A stretch of 64,000 nt of DNA, from IMG/VR virus record IMGVR_UViG_3300028654_000001, positions 62,001-126,000 of that record; one strand, given 5' to 3'. The stretch comes from a virus. Positions 6,911-15,012 of this stretch are shown in pieces. The notes beneath the pieces are model-generated. The model did not search any database and was not told the origin of the DNA. It saw nothing but the letters and a program-made list of their open reading frames with translations. Made by a program: the position numbers and the translations under genes. The first letter of the stretch is position 1. The number at the start of each line of letters is the position of its first letter.

Positions 6911-9355
6911 TTAAACTGCAGCTGATACCTTGATCATAGCCCCGTTCGACCCAATACGAACAACAGTGGTCTTTCCTTGATCAAGCACAACCCCAGATCC
7001 AATGAACGGGTACTCGGTGAACTTGACTTGGAATGCCCCTGTTGTGTTGTTGTAGACTGCCCACTCAGCTCCAACCCAGGACGGACAATTGAGAAGTAGG
7101 TCACTATCTAGCACTCCTGTGACCTCTATTGATCTGCAGGTCATTTGAGAAGCTAATAACCCAAACGGACCCCCATGCCACGAAACGGTGGCCACCCCGC
7201 CTTGCTGCATAAAGATGATCTTTCCGGCCCCTGGCAGGAATGCCCCACCACTACAACCTGAGAAGTCACAGTTAGGTCCAACGATGATCGTTCCAGCATT
7301 TACCCACAACCCGTAAGCCCCACTGAATACAACGTTGTCGATGTAGAGAATACCTGCAGCATTATCAAGCTTGACGCAAATATCCCCAAGCCCCATCGCT
7401 ATACTGCCACCTGATAACTTGGTGACTCCTGTGCTACCGATTACGATACCAAGCCCATACGCCCCATTTGGCCTTAACAAGTCAAATCCAGTGATCACGT
7501 TAGGCCCTACTCCATTGAACACCCCAAATGAGTAAGCGTCATCCACCTCAGAGGTGTGCATCTTCCAACCATACACCTCGATTTCCCCAGCACATACAAT
7601 GCCATTCTTACAATCGTTGGTGTTTAGGCTGTAGCATTTAGTCCCCGTGACGTTAGCCCCAACATATACCCCTACTGGGGCTTTAACAAAGCTGCACGCA
7701 GTTAGTGTAGTGTCTGCTGTAATGTCTCCTGGGAAGTAGTCAATCAATGCACCATTCTGAAGTGCACCAATTGACGAGAAGTTGGAGATCTTGCTTCGAA
7801 TAGCACCAACTACCCACAAGCTAAATGCAGACCCGATATCCCCGCCACCTTCAATCGAGCAATCAATACTGCCAAAAGTCACCCCTGTAGAGAAGTCACC
7901 CGTAATCACATGTGCATAACCACAGCCGACTGTCCAATTGTTGATTGATCGGCAATTGTAACTATCCGTGAATCCACATCCCTGCTCAGTAAACCCAGTG
8001 AATCGACAATCGCGAATAACACATCGCTCAGTAGCCTGAGCATACATTCCAAAATATGCCAAACCACCAACATTATCATTGCGAGCTACGACGTTGACTA
8101 TCTCGGAGTCACGAGTACCGATATCTAGAGCACAAACTGTATGAACGGTTAGGTGTGGATCTGTTGCTCGATAGTGATAGTTGACATTCCTTAGTGAATA
8201 CCGGCGCCCCGCTGTAACCTCAAACTCCTGCCCGGCAGCCCCATACAGGTTACCCCCACGCATGTCGATATCAATGTCGTGCGGGGTATTGACATACAGG
8301 TCAATACTTGCCCCAATCGGTAACGGCCACACTACAGGACGATCGACTGCTATTGATAGGTTGGTTGCTGCTCCTGCAACTAGTCCAAGCAACGTGTTAG
8401 CAGTGCCAGATCCAACAACAATCGAAGTTACAGCTGATAGTGCTAGGTGATGGTTTGCTGCATCGTCAGTACAAAGGTTGAGAGCTGGCCATTTAGCGAG
8501 AATTGCCGCCAGAAAAGCCTTCTTCGTCGCAACATTTGTGGCCTTACTCAAGACCAGAGTTTGAGGCCCAGCACCATCAACATTCAGAATCAAGGTTAAC
8601 CCATCGAGAGTCGAGCTACCCCCATAGAGTGTTCCCGCTGAGATATCCGTCGTCCCTACGACAGCTTGACCTATGGAAATGACATCGTACATGCCACCAT
8701 TGTCTACAACACGTACAAACAACACCTCCCCCACAACTGGGGTTTGTACTAGAGGTACTGGTATGATAACGTTGCACACACTTTGTGTGACCGCTGTCCA
8801 CCCAAGTGGAGTTACATTGTCTGCGAGCGAGTAAAGGGCGTAATTCCCTACTTGATTAAACTTAATCTGTGTACCAGGGGCACAAGTGAGTCGAGTGTTA
8901 GACGGAATTGTACGACCACTAGAGCCTGCATCGAGAAGTTGGATCTCAGTAGTACCAGATAGTTGAAGCCCCTTTTGAGCATTAGTAGCTGCTACCAACG
9001 CATCCCTAAAGGCTAGCATATCATTGGATATACCGTCTATTGCGGTATAAGTGTTCCGTGAGATCTCGGTCTCAATCTCAGTTCGCATTTCATCGAGACT
9101 GCCACCGGTGAGAACTGCCACCACGACAGTTCCAGCTGCATGAGATGTTGCTGTAGTTCCTTCAACCCCTCTGGTAACCGTCCAAGTTGTGCCAGCAACT
9201 CCAGTGATCAGTATGAGCTCTTGGCCAACTCGAACTCGGAACTCTGGTTGGTTTGGAAAATGAGCTGCACTATCGACCGTGATCATCAAGTCCCCAAACC
9301 CCACCGGTGAAGACAAAGCTGTACTGGCCTGATTGACGAAGCGCTCGGTTGTCAC
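6911..9355 (-). CDS. Tail spike/tail fibre with parallel beta-helix
   Basis: 814 aa. The first ~110 residues (FVNQASTALSSPVGFGDLMI, then VGQELILITGVAGTTWTVTRG) match the short N-terminal domain found at the start of many phage tail fibres and appendages. The middle and C-terminal parts are long runs of short beta-strands with Asn, Gly and Asp turns (for example CVIRDCRFTGF, DCKNGIVCAGEIEVYG), typical of right-handed pectate-lyase-like beta-helices that bind or cut surface polysaccharides. The short C-terminal domain may aid trimerisation. Very likely the receptor-binding depolymerase or spike; catalytic residues cannot be assigned by eye. Confidence 0.8.
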   Translation of the reverse strand: MTTERFVNQASTALSSPVGFGDLMITVDSAAHFPNQPEFRVRVGQELILITGVAGTTWTVTRGVEGTTATSHAAGTVVVAVLTGGSLDEMRTEIETEISRNTYTAIDGISNDMLAFRDALVAATNAQKGLQLSGTTEIQLLDAGSSGRTIPSNTRLTCAPGTQIKFNQVGNYALYSLADNVTPLGWTAVTQSVCNVIIPVPLVQTPVVGEVLFVRVVDNGGMYDVISIGQAVVGTTDISAGTLYGGSSTLDGLTLILNVDGAGPQTLVLSKATNVATKKAFLAAILAKWPALNLCTDDAANHHLALSAVTSIVVGSGTANTLLGLVAGAATNLSIAVDRPVVWPLPIGASIDLYVNTPHDIDIDMRGGNLYGAAGQEFEVTAGRRYSLRNVNYHYRATDPHLTVHTVCALDIGTRDSEIVNVVARNDNVGGLAYFGMYAQATERCVIRDCRFTGFTEQGCGFTDSYNCRSINNWTVGCGYAHVITGDFSTGVTFGSIDCSIEGGGDIGSAFSLWVVGAIRSKISNFSSIGALQNGALIDYFPGDITADTTLTACSFVKAPVGVYVGANVTGTKCYSLNTNDCKNGIVCAGEIEVYGWKMHTSEVDDAYSFGVFNGVGPNVITGFDLLRPNGAYGLGIVIGSTGVTKLSGGSIAMGLGDICVKLDNAAGILYIDNVVFSGAYGLWVNAGTIIVGPNCDFSGCSGGAFLPGAGKIIFMQQGGVATVSWHGGPFGLLASQMTCRSIEVTGVLDSDLLLNCPSWVGAEWAVYNNTTGAFQVKFTEYPFIGSGVVLDQGKTTVVRIGSNGAMIKVSAAV

Positions 9356-9533
9356 ATCTGGGTAGACCTATAGAAGCTCTATTGACTGGTTTGGTCCCAA
9401 AATCTTTGCCGCTGTACCCAAACCCAGAACGCAGGTACTTTTCCGATCCGAACCGTCATTCAGATAAACAGGTCTCATCAAACGATGGATTCTTCGGGAT
9501 TAGTGGTCTCAATTGTACTCCATTGAGAGAAAG

Positions 9534-9565
9534 TTGGTGAGATCTGGGTCAGTCGAACGTAGTAT
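9534..9565 (+). promoter_or_regulatory. Recurrent promoter, leadered version
   Basis: TTGGTGAGATC, then GTCGAACG and -10 TAGTAT. The ATG is 14 bp downstream of the -10 box, so a short untranslated leader with AGG is possible. Confidence 0.6.
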
Positions 9566-9578
9566 AGTCAGGTAACCT

Positions 9579-9836
9579 ATGCCTGAAACGAAAAAGCCGC
9601 TCCCACACCAACGAGCTACCCTGGAAGCCATCGACCAGCTGATCAAGATCAACCTGTACCCAGACGATGAGAACTTCTCGAATTGTGAGGAGTCCATCGA
9701 TACCCTGTTCGGAGGACCCGAAGACTCTGGAATGATCATCGACATCCTCACCCTAGCGAGGATTGCCATCCTCCACCTTCGAGGTAATAGCTTCCTGGTC
9801 CACAAGGAGAAACCTACCACTGAACCTATTCAATGA
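9579..9836 (+). CDS. Hypothetical acidic protein
   Basis: 85 aa, helical, acidic (PDDENFSNCEESIDTLFGG). Starts at ATG 9579 below a recurrent promoter and overlaps the next gene by ATGA, so the two are coupled. No family recognised. Confidence 0.6.
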   Translation: MPETKKPLPHQRATLEAIDQLIKINLYPDDENFSNCEESIDTLFGGPEDSGMIIDILTLARIAILHLRGNSFLVHKEKPTTEPIQ

Positions 9837-10849
9837 CTAGCATCCAGTTGTACCAAGGGCTACGGATAGGCTCTGTTGAACTAGTTGCTGAGGTAGAACC
9901 CCGAGACTCCGTCGATGGATCCAAGCACTTCCGGCAATGGGAGGTGCTCTGTGATTGTGGAGGCAGGGCATACCGAACAGTAACTAGATTAGTTTATGCC
10001 CTACAAAATGACCAGGATACCTGTTGTGAGCGGTGCCTGCAGGAACTCCGCCATGGACTCTACCTTGATAAGGAAGTTCAAAAACGGAAGTCTCGCACCG
10101 CGTTCTTTTCCAAGTGGATCAAGAAAACCGGTAGCCTGTACTCCCCTCACTTCTACAAGAGTGAACTCGAGGAAAACCTCTCAGATACTATCCAAGTTGA
10201 TACTTTCTCTCTAGGCTATCAAAACTACAACACAGACTTCGACTGGGTCAACCCTGACTACCCTCAACAAGATCAATGGCTTACTCCACTCAAGAGCACT
10301 GCCGGTTGGATCTGCTACCACTGCGAAAAACCCTTCACGAACGGTTGTGGGTGCCTCCGATGCCTCATCCGCCTATGTGACTCTTGTAAGAATTCGGGCG
10401 CTCATTGCTGCCCCAGGAACTGGATAGATACCTGGAAGGGTGAGGTGAAGGACGAAGGCCTTCTCGCCCGCCGAATCCAACTACTGAACCTGAACCCACT
10501 CAAACTCACCACCCGTAAAGACATCGAAGAAGCCAAGAGGTTCTATCGGGAAAGCTACATCCAATGGAAGCATGAGCAACAGCAGATCCTAGCCAAAGAA
10601 CACCAGGACTACACCAGACGAGTTAGGAAAGAAGTGTTAGAGAGAAGAAGGGCTGACGAACTGAGAGTAGCCCAGCTGAGAGCAAATGTTAAGGCCCTAG
10701 CGGATGCTAAGAAAGCAGTCAAAAGACGTGATAGGGATGAACTCCTCAAGAGGATTGCTAAGGATAGAGCCAAAAAAAGGGCTGAGGATAAACTGAAGGG
10801 TATGCCAAAACCCAAGTATAGAAACCCCTATCTGAAGTATGACCCGTGA
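9833..10849 (+). CDS. Zinc-finger protein with basic coiled-coil tail
   Basis: 338 aa. Residues ~35-75 (WEVLCDCGGRAYR, then TCCERCLQELRHG) match the small zinc domain that precedes AP2 or HNH modules in phage homing-type proteins (W.C.CDCG...L..G..C..C). A second Cys cluster near residues 160-195 (ICYHCEKPF, CGCLRCLIRLCDSCK, CCPRNW) looks like a treble-clef or RING-like site. The last ~100 residues are an extremely basic helix (ERRRADELRVAQLRANVKAL, KRRDRDELLKRIAKDRAKKR), fit for nucleic-acid binding. No HNH catalytic residues seen, so possibly a DNA- or RNA-binding accessory factor. Confidence 0.65.
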   Translation: MTSIQLYQGLRIGSVELVAEVEPRDSVDGSKHFRQWEVLCDCGGRAYRTVTRLVYALQNDQDTCCERCLQELRHGLYLDKEVQKRKSRTAFFSKWIKKTGSLYSPHFYKSELEENLSDTIQVDTFSLGYQNYNTDFDWVNPDYPQQDQWLTPLKSTAGWICYHCEKPFTNGCGCLRCLIRLCDSCKNSGAHCCPRNWIDTWKGEVKDEGLLARRIQLLNLNPLKLTTRKDIEEAKRFYRESYIQWKHEQQQILAKEHQDYTRRVRKEVLERRRADELRVAQLRANVKALADAKKAVKRRDRDELLKRIAKDRAKKRAEDKLKGMPKPKYRNPYLKYDP

Positions 10850-10888
10850 CCCGGTTACACCAAGCACCAACCCAACAGTGATTCTTGA

Positions 10889-11278
10889 CTACGAGAAGAA
10901 CTCTACAAGTTCAGTACCAGTCGCATAACAGGCACAGCCAAGGTAAAGTAGAATGATCCCTATCCAAATTAGTAGGATTGTACGACCAGGGCGTAGGATA
11001 ACGTGCTTGTAGAAGAGCATGGCTCCTTTGGTTATTGCTGCGAGGATACCAAAGAAGAGGAGGGTTGCTAAAAACAGAACCGGAATCAGAGGGATAAGGT
11101 AGATCGCGAAACAAATCGTGAACCAACAAGCATCGGTGGTATCCATCCTAAACAAAGGAAGCCTCTGGATATACGGGATGAGGCTCACGAACCCAAAGAG
11201 GGCACCGACAAGACCTACAAGGAGTAGGATTCCGGCGATTTTTGAGAGCTGTTCTTCCCTAAGGCCAAAAGAGGGCAT
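10889..11278 (-). CDS. Four-helix membrane protein
   Basis: 129 aa with four strongly hydrophobic segments: IAGILLLVGLVGALFGFVSL, WFTICFAIYLIPLIPVLFLA, LLFFGILAAI and ILLIWIGIILLYLGCACYA. No signal peptide and few charged residues. It shares a ~55-bp upstream element with the gene at 12000. Function unknown; a holin or superinfection-exclusion role is possible but not shown. Confidence 0.65.
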   Translation of the reverse strand: MPSFGLREEQLSKIAGILLLVGLVGALFGFVSLIPYIQRLPLFRMDTTDACWFTICFAIYLIPLIPVLFLATLLFFGILAAITKGAMLFYKHVILRPGRTILLIWIGIILLYLGCACYATGTELVEFFS

Positions 11279-11282
11279 GGTA

Positions 11283-11341
11283 GTTGAACAACTTTACCCA
11301 AGTGTCAGCCAGAAATCCAGTGGTTTCAGCTATCAACTTAG
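11283..11341 (-). promoter_or_regulatory. Second recurrent upstream element (copy 1)
   Basis: About 55 bp nearly identical to 12419-12472 and placed in the same position just before the start of a minus-strand gene (start 11278). Shared blocks on the minus strand include TTCTGGCTGACACTT and GTTGTT. CTGACA could be a -35 box, giving a promoter class different from the GGTGAGATC type. Confidence 0.5.
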
Positions 11342-11406
11342 GAGCCTGCTTCTTTGGATCAATCCACATTACCGCCGCAGGTGCCTCGACCCTCATCGTA
11401 ACCATC

Positions 11407-11443
11407 TTGGTGAGATCGGAACTCCTCAAACGTAATACTGAGC
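11407..11443 (+). promoter_or_regulatory. Recurrent leaderless promoter
   Basis: TTGGTGAGATC, CTCCTCAAACG, -10 TAATAC, then TGAGC and the ATG at 11444. Confidence 0.7.
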
Positions 11444-11689
11444 ATGACCCAAGACATTACAACCCAGCAGTTCGAAGAACAGTTCGGTATAGCCCCGGAG
11501 CAGGATGACCTCGAAAGAGCCAACTGCCCTGAAGCGGGCCTTCCAGGTCACAAGCAGTGTGGTGTATGCAAGGAACACAAGAAACCGAGGTTCCTCTGCG
11601 GATGCTACATCTCTGTAGTGAAGCCCTACGAAAGCCAAAGGGCCGCCATAGGGACGGCTAACCAGATGACCAAGAAAACTGAGGGGTAG
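11444..11689 (+). CDS. Small Cys protein, leaderless
   Basis: 81 aa. QCGVCKEHKKPRFLCGCYI gives a compact four-Cys site, probably zinc. Acidic N-terminal half (TTQQFEEQFGIAPEQDDLE). Starts 6 bp after a -10 box without Shine-Dalgarno. Function unknown. Confidence 0.6.
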   Translation: MTQDITTQQFEEQFGIAPEQDDLERANCPEAGLPGHKQCGVCKEHKKPRFLCGCYISVVKPYESQRAAIGTANQMTKKTEG

Positions 11690-11806
11690 ACACGCTGGTG
11701 TCCACCCAAAAGAACTGACCACTGCTAAAGCTCTCGAACGAAAGGGCCTCATCGTCCTACATGTGATCTCAACCGCCAGCAAGGACTATTACGAAGCTGA
11801 GCTAAT

Positions 11807-12007
11807 CTAATCCTCCTTCGATAGGATCCTCTCGAATCGAGTCGGCCTCTCAAAAAAGTGCTCTGAGCACCCATCCATCTCGTGTAACTTCCAGCAAGTC
11901 TCATTGACCTGAGACAATGCCGTTCGCTTGCCATCCAACACAGGAATGAAAACCGACTCCCGAGTCCTGTACCGGTAGCAGTTGGAACAGGAACGAGATT
12001 CAGTCAC
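11807..12007 (-). CDS. Small Cys protein with C-terminal RFERIL tag
   Basis: 66 aa. CSNCYRYRT, ETCWKL and GCSEHFF give a four-Cys pattern as in the 2112-2981 cluster, followed by FERPTRFERILSKED. GTG start at 12007 overlaps the stop of the upstream gene by 8 bp. Function unknown. Confidence 0.65.
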   Translation of the reverse strand: MTESRSCSNCYRYRTRESVFIPVLDGKRTALSQVNETCWKLHEMDGCSEHFFERPTRFERILSKED

Positions 12008-12413
12008 CCTCCAAAGCCTTCCCCAGCTTCTCCCACGCTTCCATAGCCGTAGCCGGAACCTCCTTCAGCCTGTTCTCCATCCGAATGAAGTCATTGAAGA
12101 GCCGGAACGCCTCCTGTGCTGCCTCAGTTACCTCATAAAAGTCAAGCTGAAACACCAGCTTCGAATCATTGAGCTGCCTCAGAAAGTCATCAACCTCTGC
12201 CCACTTCTCCTCTGAAAGCTCCTTGGAAAATGGAAAGCAAACCATCTGATCGTCAGGGTTCCCTTCCATATTACCGCTGAATGTCACCTTGCATCGATCA
12301 GCTATCCGATCACAGATAACCTTTAACTGATCCATAGGCGGATGCTCCGCATCTACCCCCTCAACAATGAATCGGTCCGCCTCTATGCTGAGAAGAATCC
12401 TCTTCTTTGGCAT
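12000..12413 (-). CDS. Hypothetical acidic protein
   Basis: 137 aa, acidic, predicted alpha/beta then helical. Its N-terminus (MPKKRILLSIEADRFIVEGV) is repeated in the truncated fragment at 13604-13684, so the gene has a broken paralogue 1.3 kb away. Upstream sits the second recurrent upstream element. Function unknown. Confidence 0.6.
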   Translation of the reverse strand: MPKKRILLSIEADRFIVEGVDAEHPPMDQLKVICDRIADRCKVTFSGNMEGNPDDQMVCFPFSKELSEEKWAEVDDFLRQLNDSKLVFQLDFYEVTEAAQEAFRLFNDFIRMENRLKEVPATAMEAWEKLGKALEGD

Positions 12414-12704
12414 GATTACTCAACAACCTTACCTAAGTGTCAGCCAGAAGTCCAGTTGTTTTAGCTATCAGATGCCTCTAGATCAATAGACCTAACTTAG
12501 AAGTTTTTGTTGAGATTCATGGGTCAGGAGCGTATTACATGGGACTCAGTTGATCCGATCCCCAAGGTGTAAGCTGAAGGTTAGAACTACCTATTGCCCA
12601 CCGACGCTGAATAAACCTGCCAGAATACGAGTACTTCGGGGAGAGGTACAAGGGTATCCTACGTAACCAAAGACGGGGAAGAAATACTTGTTCGAGATTA
12701 GCTG
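12414..12704. other. Intergenic stretch with second upstream element and a possible coding remnant
   Basis: 12419-12472 is copy 2 of the ~55-bp element also found at 11283. Near 12640-12698 the plus strand reads RVSYVTKDGEEILVRD with no start codon in reach, which looks like the tail of a decayed gene. No tRNA or strong hairpin seen. Confidence 0.35.
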
Positions 12705-13010
12705 ATGACCGAGTATGACTTTGACCAGGATGAACTGATGTTTCCGATTAGTTGGCCGGAGTGCCCTAAGCTACAGAACATGCTTCCATCTAGAGCCAAG
12801 CAGGTTCTCATCGAGCACTTCATCCACGTAATGGAATCAGTACCTCTTGGTTTCAGTGGTACTACCCAGTTCACATTCCCCGACGCAATGCTAACCGTAG
12901 ATCAGCTCCACGATGAGTGGGTCCGAAAGATAGCCCCGACCTGCTATGACGAGGCTCTGAAGTTGTTTAGGGCCAAGAAATTCAGTGAGATCAAGGCCCC
13001 TCATCCGTAA
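12705..13010 (+). CDS. Hypothetical acidic protein
   Basis: 101 aa, helical and acidic (TEYDFDQDELMFPISWPECP). The last codons overlap the promoter of the next gene. No family recognised; no clear Shine-Dalgarno, so the start is uncertain. Confidence 0.55.
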   Translation: MTEYDFDQDELMFPISWPECPKLQNMLPSRAKQVLIEHFIHVMESVPLGFSGTTQFTFPDAMLTVDQLHDEWVRKIAPTCYDEALKLFRAKKFSEIKAPHP

Positions 13011-13018
13011 TACTGAGC
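12984..13018 (+). promoter_or_regulatory. Recurrent leaderless promoter
   Basis: GTGAGATC, GCCCCTCATCCG, -10 TAATAC, TGAGC, then ATG at 13019; it overlaps the end of the upstream gene. Confidence 0.7.
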
Positions 13019-13288
13019 ATGGCAACCAACAGCGAAATTCATGAGTTCCTAGTCAACCTAGACACTGACAAGGAATTCCAATCAGTTGGGATAGAAAGCG
13101 TCGAGATCCTCAATGATGGGTGGCTTGTCACGCGCTCTGATGGTTTTTGGTTACATGTCACCAACGATATTGAAAAAGTTGCTCCTATTCCAGGTGAAAC
13201 CATGATTTGCTATGGGGCTGGGATCAAGAGCCCCGTCCGAGGGATAGTAATTAGTGGACGAGTGTATCGATACGAAGCCCCTTGGTAG
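13019..13288 (+). CDS. Hypothetical beta-rich protein, leaderless
   Basis: 89 aa starting MATNSEIHEFLVNLD directly after the promoter. Predicted mostly beta (VEILNDGWLVTRSDGFWLHV, RGIVISGRVYRYE). Function unknown. Confidence 0.6.
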   Translation: MATNSEIHEFLVNLDTDKEFQSVGIESVEILNDGWLVTRSDGFWLHVTNDIEKVAPIPGETMICYGAGIKSPVRGIVISGRVYRYEAPW

Positions 13289-13339
13289 ACTGGTGAGATT
13301 AAACAAGCCTTCCAGGTTAGGGCTGGATCTCTTGAGTTG

Positions 13340-13594
13340 TCATCGGGACTCCACAATCCCAGATTGCCTCAAGTGATCTACCTGCTCTCGCCAAGCACGA
13401 AGACCATCTTCAATCTGTTCAGCTAGTCGGAGACCCGTTTCGTTGGGCATCAAATGAAACTCAACTCTACTATTCTCGTCATCGGTAGTGTCCTCACCAA
13501 GTATGGAAAGGATGGCATGACCCGAGGCTTTCATCTCAAGGAATACTGAATTCCCGTTGTGGTCGGTCACATCTTCTAATAGATCAGATGGCAT
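13340..13594 (-). CDS. Hypothetical acidic protein
   Basis: 84 aa, acidic; a beta-rich N-terminal half followed by a C-terminal helix (GLRLAEQIEDGLRAWREQVD). Member of a minus-strand run down from 14496. No family recognised. Confidence 0.5.
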   Translation of the reverse strand: MPSDLLEDVTDHNGNSVFLEMKASGHAILSILGEDTTDDENSRVEFHLMPNETGLRLAEQIEDGLRAWREQVDHLRQSGIVESR

Positions 13595-13603
13595 TCTGGT
13601 TAC

Positions 13604-13684
13604 CTACACCTTTAGAACCTCTTCCACATTCTCAACTACAAGCCGGTCTGAATTAGCACTAAGGATCAGCTTCTCGTTTGGCAT
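13604..13684 (-). pseudogene. Truncated paralogue of the 12000-12413 gene
   Basis: Encodes 26 residues, MPNEKLILSANSDRLVVENV and six more, before a stop. It matches the first 20 residues of the 12000-12413 product (MPKKRILLSIEADRFIVEGV) at most positions. Read as an N-terminal remnant of a duplicated gene; a functional short peptide is less likely. Confidence 0.5.
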
Positions 13685-13689
13685 TCAAA

Positions 13690-13893
13690 TCACTGGGTCC
13701 CGCTCAAAGCCTTCCAACCGATCACATCCCAGTTGAAGTCAATTTCCGAGTTGTCGTCTGCAGTCCTCCAAAAACAATCACTCTCATCCACATGAACTAG
13801 AACCGCCTCGACGAGCTTTCCTGTGGTGGCCCCTTTGAGAAGAGCTCTCACAGGAACACCAACCTCAGGACTTTGCTTCTTTGGATCAATCCA
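13690..13893 (-). CDS. DUF551-like small protein
   Basis: 67 aa from the ATG at 13893. MWIDPKKQSPEVGVPVRALL, then CFWRTADDNSEI and VIGWKAL follow the DUF551 pattern (W-I/N-x-x-x-x-x-PE-x-G-x-x-V, ending V-x-x-W), a family common in phages with unknown function. A longer start at 13923 is TTG and overlaps the upstream gene, so the ATG is preferred. Confidence 0.6.
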   Translation of the reverse strand, partial: WIDPKKQSPEVGVPVRALLKGATTGKLVEAVLVHVDESDCFWRTADDNSEIDFNWDVIGWKALSGTQ

Positions 13894-13906
13894 CATTTGC
13901 TTGGAC

Positions 13907-14263
13907 CTACGAGGGCTTATCAAGAACTACTTTTCTTGACCCCTCATAAGCCTCTACCCTGGCCTCAAGTCGGGCCGCCAAAGCCGCTATGGTGGATTCA
14001 CACTCGAGCTTCAAAGACAACGTAGCCGCTACCTGAAGTACTTCCAGATTCCCCTCCACCCACTGACGAAGCTCAAGAGCGGCTAACTCCTGATGACTCG
14101 GGTCATGATCCTGATCCTTATCCAAAGGTGTCGTAATAATACGGGTCAACCCGTCCTCCAAGGTGAAACCACCCTTGACCTCGAAGAATGCCATGTACTT
14201 GAATGTGGGGGTCTCCCCAGAAATGGTCACTAGATTCTTGGAAATTAAAACTTGGTGCATCAC
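13907..14263 (-). CDS. Hypothetical protein
   Basis: 118 aa; beta-rich N-terminal half, helical C-terminal half (LAALELRQWVEGNLEVLQVA, ALAARLEARVEAYEGS). ATGA overlap with the upstream gene. Function unknown. Confidence 0.6.
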   Translation of the reverse strand: MMHQVLISKNLVTISGETPTFKYMAFFEVKGGFTLEDGLTRIITTPLDKDQDHDPSHQELAALELRQWVEGNLEVLQVAATLSLKLECESTIAALAARLEARVEAYEGSRKVVLDKPS

Positions 14264-14496
14264 TCCTCAAGTCTATCCTTGGCTCGTACCCCATCCCAGG
14301 CTGTCTTCAATAGATCCGAGATGTCATACCGATGCATCCCATAAAAACCCTTCTCACTTAGCTGAGGGTGATTCTCACCCCCTACCCCAGCAAGTCGAAG
14401 GAATCGATGACAATCGTGAGAACTGAATAAAGCAAGCTCAGTATCACAATGAAGCTCAACGTAGCCAAGGAAGTCCCGATCTGAATCTTCAGCCAT
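14260..14496 (-). CDS. Hypothetical protein
   Basis: 78 aa, mixed charge. First gene of the coupled 14496-13340 set; overlaps the next gene by ATGA. No domain recognised. Confidence 0.55.
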   Translation of the reverse strand: MAEDSDRDFLGYVELHCDTELALFSSHDCHRFLRLAGVGGENHPQLSEKGFYGMHRYDISDLLKTAWDGVRAKDRLEE

Positions 14497-14652
14497 CGCA
14501 GCCTGAGGCTACCCCAAAGAACTGAAAATTACAAGAGTCACCGGACATTTAGGACCTTTCCCAAAACTAGGGGTTGGTGGGGTCAGGTCCTCGAACCTCC
14601 CACACCAAACCCAGGGAAGGGTCCACCGGGTGGCTAGCTAATCAAAAAGTAT

Positions 14653-14690
14653 TTTGGTGAGATCCGAGCCCCTCATCCGTAATACTGAGG
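14653..14690 (+). promoter_or_regulatory. Recurrent promoter, leadered version
   Basis: TTGGTGAGATCC, GCCCCTCATCCG, -10 TAATAC. The next start codon (14746) lies about 60 bp downstream, so this copy drives a transcript with a real leader. Confidence 0.6.
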
Positions 14691-14745
14691 GTGCTGCTCA
14701 AAAGCATATAACCCATGATGGGAGATAAGGGTCGGGGTACTCACC

Positions 14746-15009
14746 ATGATAAAGCCACTGCCAATCAACCGTAGCCTCAGAGAAGTTGTATGGGAGACAC
14801 GGGACACCGTAACCATAGGACTCGGATCGAAGACTGCTGGTATTACAGTGAGGGATAGAAACCTTCGTACAGTACAGTGCCTGCTCACGGTTCAGTTGAT
14901 TGACTACCTGTTGGAGCAGCTATTAGTAGCACGGGCTCACTTGGTCACGAATAATACTCAAACCGGTCCGGCCATTCCAACTTTGGTCTCATTGACCGCC
15001 GTAAAGTAA
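14746..15009 (+). CDS. Hypothetical protein upstream of the sigma factor
   Basis: 87 aa, no family recognised; a Leu-rich helix (LLTVQLIDYLLEQLLVARAHL) near the C-terminus. Ends 3 bp before the sigma-factor frame and is probably co-transcribed with it. Confidence 0.5.
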   Translation: MIKPLPINRSLREVVWETRDTVTIGLGSKTAGITVRDRNLRTVQCLLTVQLIDYLLEQLLVARAHLVTNNTQTGPAIPTLVSLTAVK

Positions 15010-15012
15010 ACG

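Noticed and set aside
14560-14620. tRNA-like T-loop word (GGTCCTCGAACC)
   Set aside because: No matching acceptor, D or anticodon arms around it. Other GTTCGAA words lie in coding sequence for the RFER tag.
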